Assembly (NCBI RefSeq): GCF_902506455.1
Contig: NZ_LR733844.1
Coordinates: forward strand, 2,110,127-2,174,126
DNA from: Sphingomonas sp. 8AM
GTDB lineage: Bacteria > Pseudomonadota > Alphaproteobacteria > Sphingomonadales > Sphingomonadaceae
Length of the DNA: 64,000 bases
Direction of reading: 5' to 3'
The notes beneath the pieces were generated by a model. That model was not told the origin of the DNA. It was given only the letters and a program-made list of their open reading frames with translations, and ran no database searches. Position 1 is the first letter of the stretch, and the number at the start of each line of letters is the position of its first letter. Positions 63,284 to 64,000 of the stretch are shown here, piece by piece. The position numbers and the translations under genes are program-made.

Positions 63284-64000
63284 GTGACCATCGGCAGGCA
63301 AATCGTGCGGGCGGCATTCGGCGCGGCAGCGATGGCGCTGAGCGCCGGCTCCACAGCGGCACCGGCGCAGATCGCCGCGCCCACGCCGCCGATGGGGTGG
63401 AACCCCTATAACGTCTTCGACCTGAACTACGGTGAAGCGGAGGTGATGGCGCAGGCCGATCTCCTCGTGTCGTCGGGGCTGGCGCAGGTCGGCTACGATC
63501 ACGTCAACGTCGATGATGGCTGGTGGCTGCGCCGCGAGGGCGACACGATCCGCGTGCGCACCACCATCTACCCGTCCGCCGCGCTGCCCGACGGCACCAC
63601 CAGCCTGCGCCCGTTCGTCGATCGCCTTCACGCGATGGGGCTGAAGGCAGGCATCTACACCGATATCGGGCTGAACACCTGTTCGCAGCGCTGGCGTCCG
63701 CAGACCCCGAATCTACCCGAAGGCACCGTGCGGCAACGCGAGGTCGGCACCTTCGGCCATCACGCGCCGGACGCCGTCTTGCTGTTCGCGAAATGGGGCT
63801 TCGACTTCATCAAGGTCGATGCCTGCGGTGTCGCCGACTTTACCCCCGACGTGCCCGAGGTGAAGGACGGCACGTTGCGCCCCTTCGCGCCGCTGATCGT
63901 GCGCGAGCATCCCGCCCGGTCGGATGCGACCGGGCTGGCGCGCCAATATGCCAGCTTCGTCGCCGCGGTGCGCCGGGCCGCGCCGGGGCGGACGCCGCTG
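63284..64000 (+). CDS. GH27 alpha-galactosidase-like enzyme, 3' truncated by window
   Basis: An open frame of 239 codons from GTG 63284 to the window end with no stop. Signal peptide (AFGAAAMALSAGSTAAPAQ), then the GH27 barrel start: PPMGWNPYNVF, HVNVDDGWW, GLKAGIYTDIGLNTC and WGFDFIKVDACG with the presumed nucleophile Asp179. It would remove alpha-galactosyl (or beta-L-arabinopyranosyl) ends from plant glycans. Divergent from the GH78 rhamnosidase. Confidence 0.9.
   Translation, partial: MTIGRQIVRAAFGAAAMALSAGSTAAPAQIAAPTPPMGWNPYNVFDLNYGEAEVMAQADLLVSSGLAQVGYDHVNVDDGWWLRREGDTIRVRTTIYPSAALPDGTTSLRPFVDRLHAMGLKAGIYTDIGLNTCSQRWRPQTPNLPEGTVRQREVGTFGHHAPDAVLLFAKWGFDFIKVDACGVADFTPDVPEVKDGTLRPFAPLIVREHPARSDATGLARQYASFVAAVRRAAPGRTPL

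Overview
High-GC DNA with the gene content of a sphingomonad (Sphingomonas-like alphaproteobacterium): five TonB-dependent receptors (TBDRs), a MutL that carries the endonuclease motif, an mreBCD-mrdA-rodA cluster, a tRNA-Lys with encoded CCA, and carbohydrate operons regulated by a GntR/FCD protein. The taxonomic call is an inference from gene content; no rRNA is present.

Layout. 1-1.7 kb: a 5'-truncated PQQ sugar dehydrogenase next to a perfect fold-back inverted repeat at the window edge, then a small lipoprotein. 1.8-4.3 kb: a TBDR. 4.4-12.0 kb: four consecutive secreted or outer-membrane beta-sandwich (DUF11-type) proteins; three share one N-terminal motif right after the signal peptide and the last is a 1648-residue protein with a predicted C-terminal beta-barrel. 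12.0-15.8 kb: a phosphorelay of LuxR-type response regulator, CHASE3-PAS histidine kinase with a degenerate receiver, single-domain receiver, and a divergent HPt protein. 15.9-21 kb: a spore-coat-U-like protein, a TBDR and a soluble chemoreceptor. 21-28.8 kb: core genes mutL (reverse) and mreB-mreC-mreD-mrdA-rodA (forward, overlapping), then tRNA-Lys(CTT).

29.4-49.6 kb is a pectin/rhamnogalacturonan-I utilisation region: TBDR plus arabinanase lipoprotein; an operon TBDR > MFS > GH105 > kduI > kduD controlled by an adjacent GntR regulator; a divergent DUF4861-DUF2264 pair; two GH43-like enzymes, a GH29 fucosidase and an O-acetyltransferase. The proposed flow is: outer-membrane import, GH105 removal of the unsaturated uronate, and KduI/KduD conversion toward 2-keto-3-deoxygluconate; the kinase and aldolase that would follow are not in the window. 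Three short palindromes with a related core lie just upstream of transcription units in this region and are candidate operators. 59.9-64 kb adds a GH78 rhamnosidase and a GH27 enzyme cut by the window end.

49.9-58.1 kb looks like a sulfur-ester scavenging module set inside the sugar region: formylglycine-generating enzyme, Cys-type sulfatase, YezD/DUF2292 small protein, TBDR, MFS transporter, TauD/AtsK-type dioxygenase, followed by a membrane chemoreceptor. No transposase, integrase, prophage or CRISPR array was seen; the repeats are palindromic intergenic elements, two of which are near-identical 75-bp copies placed between convergent genes.
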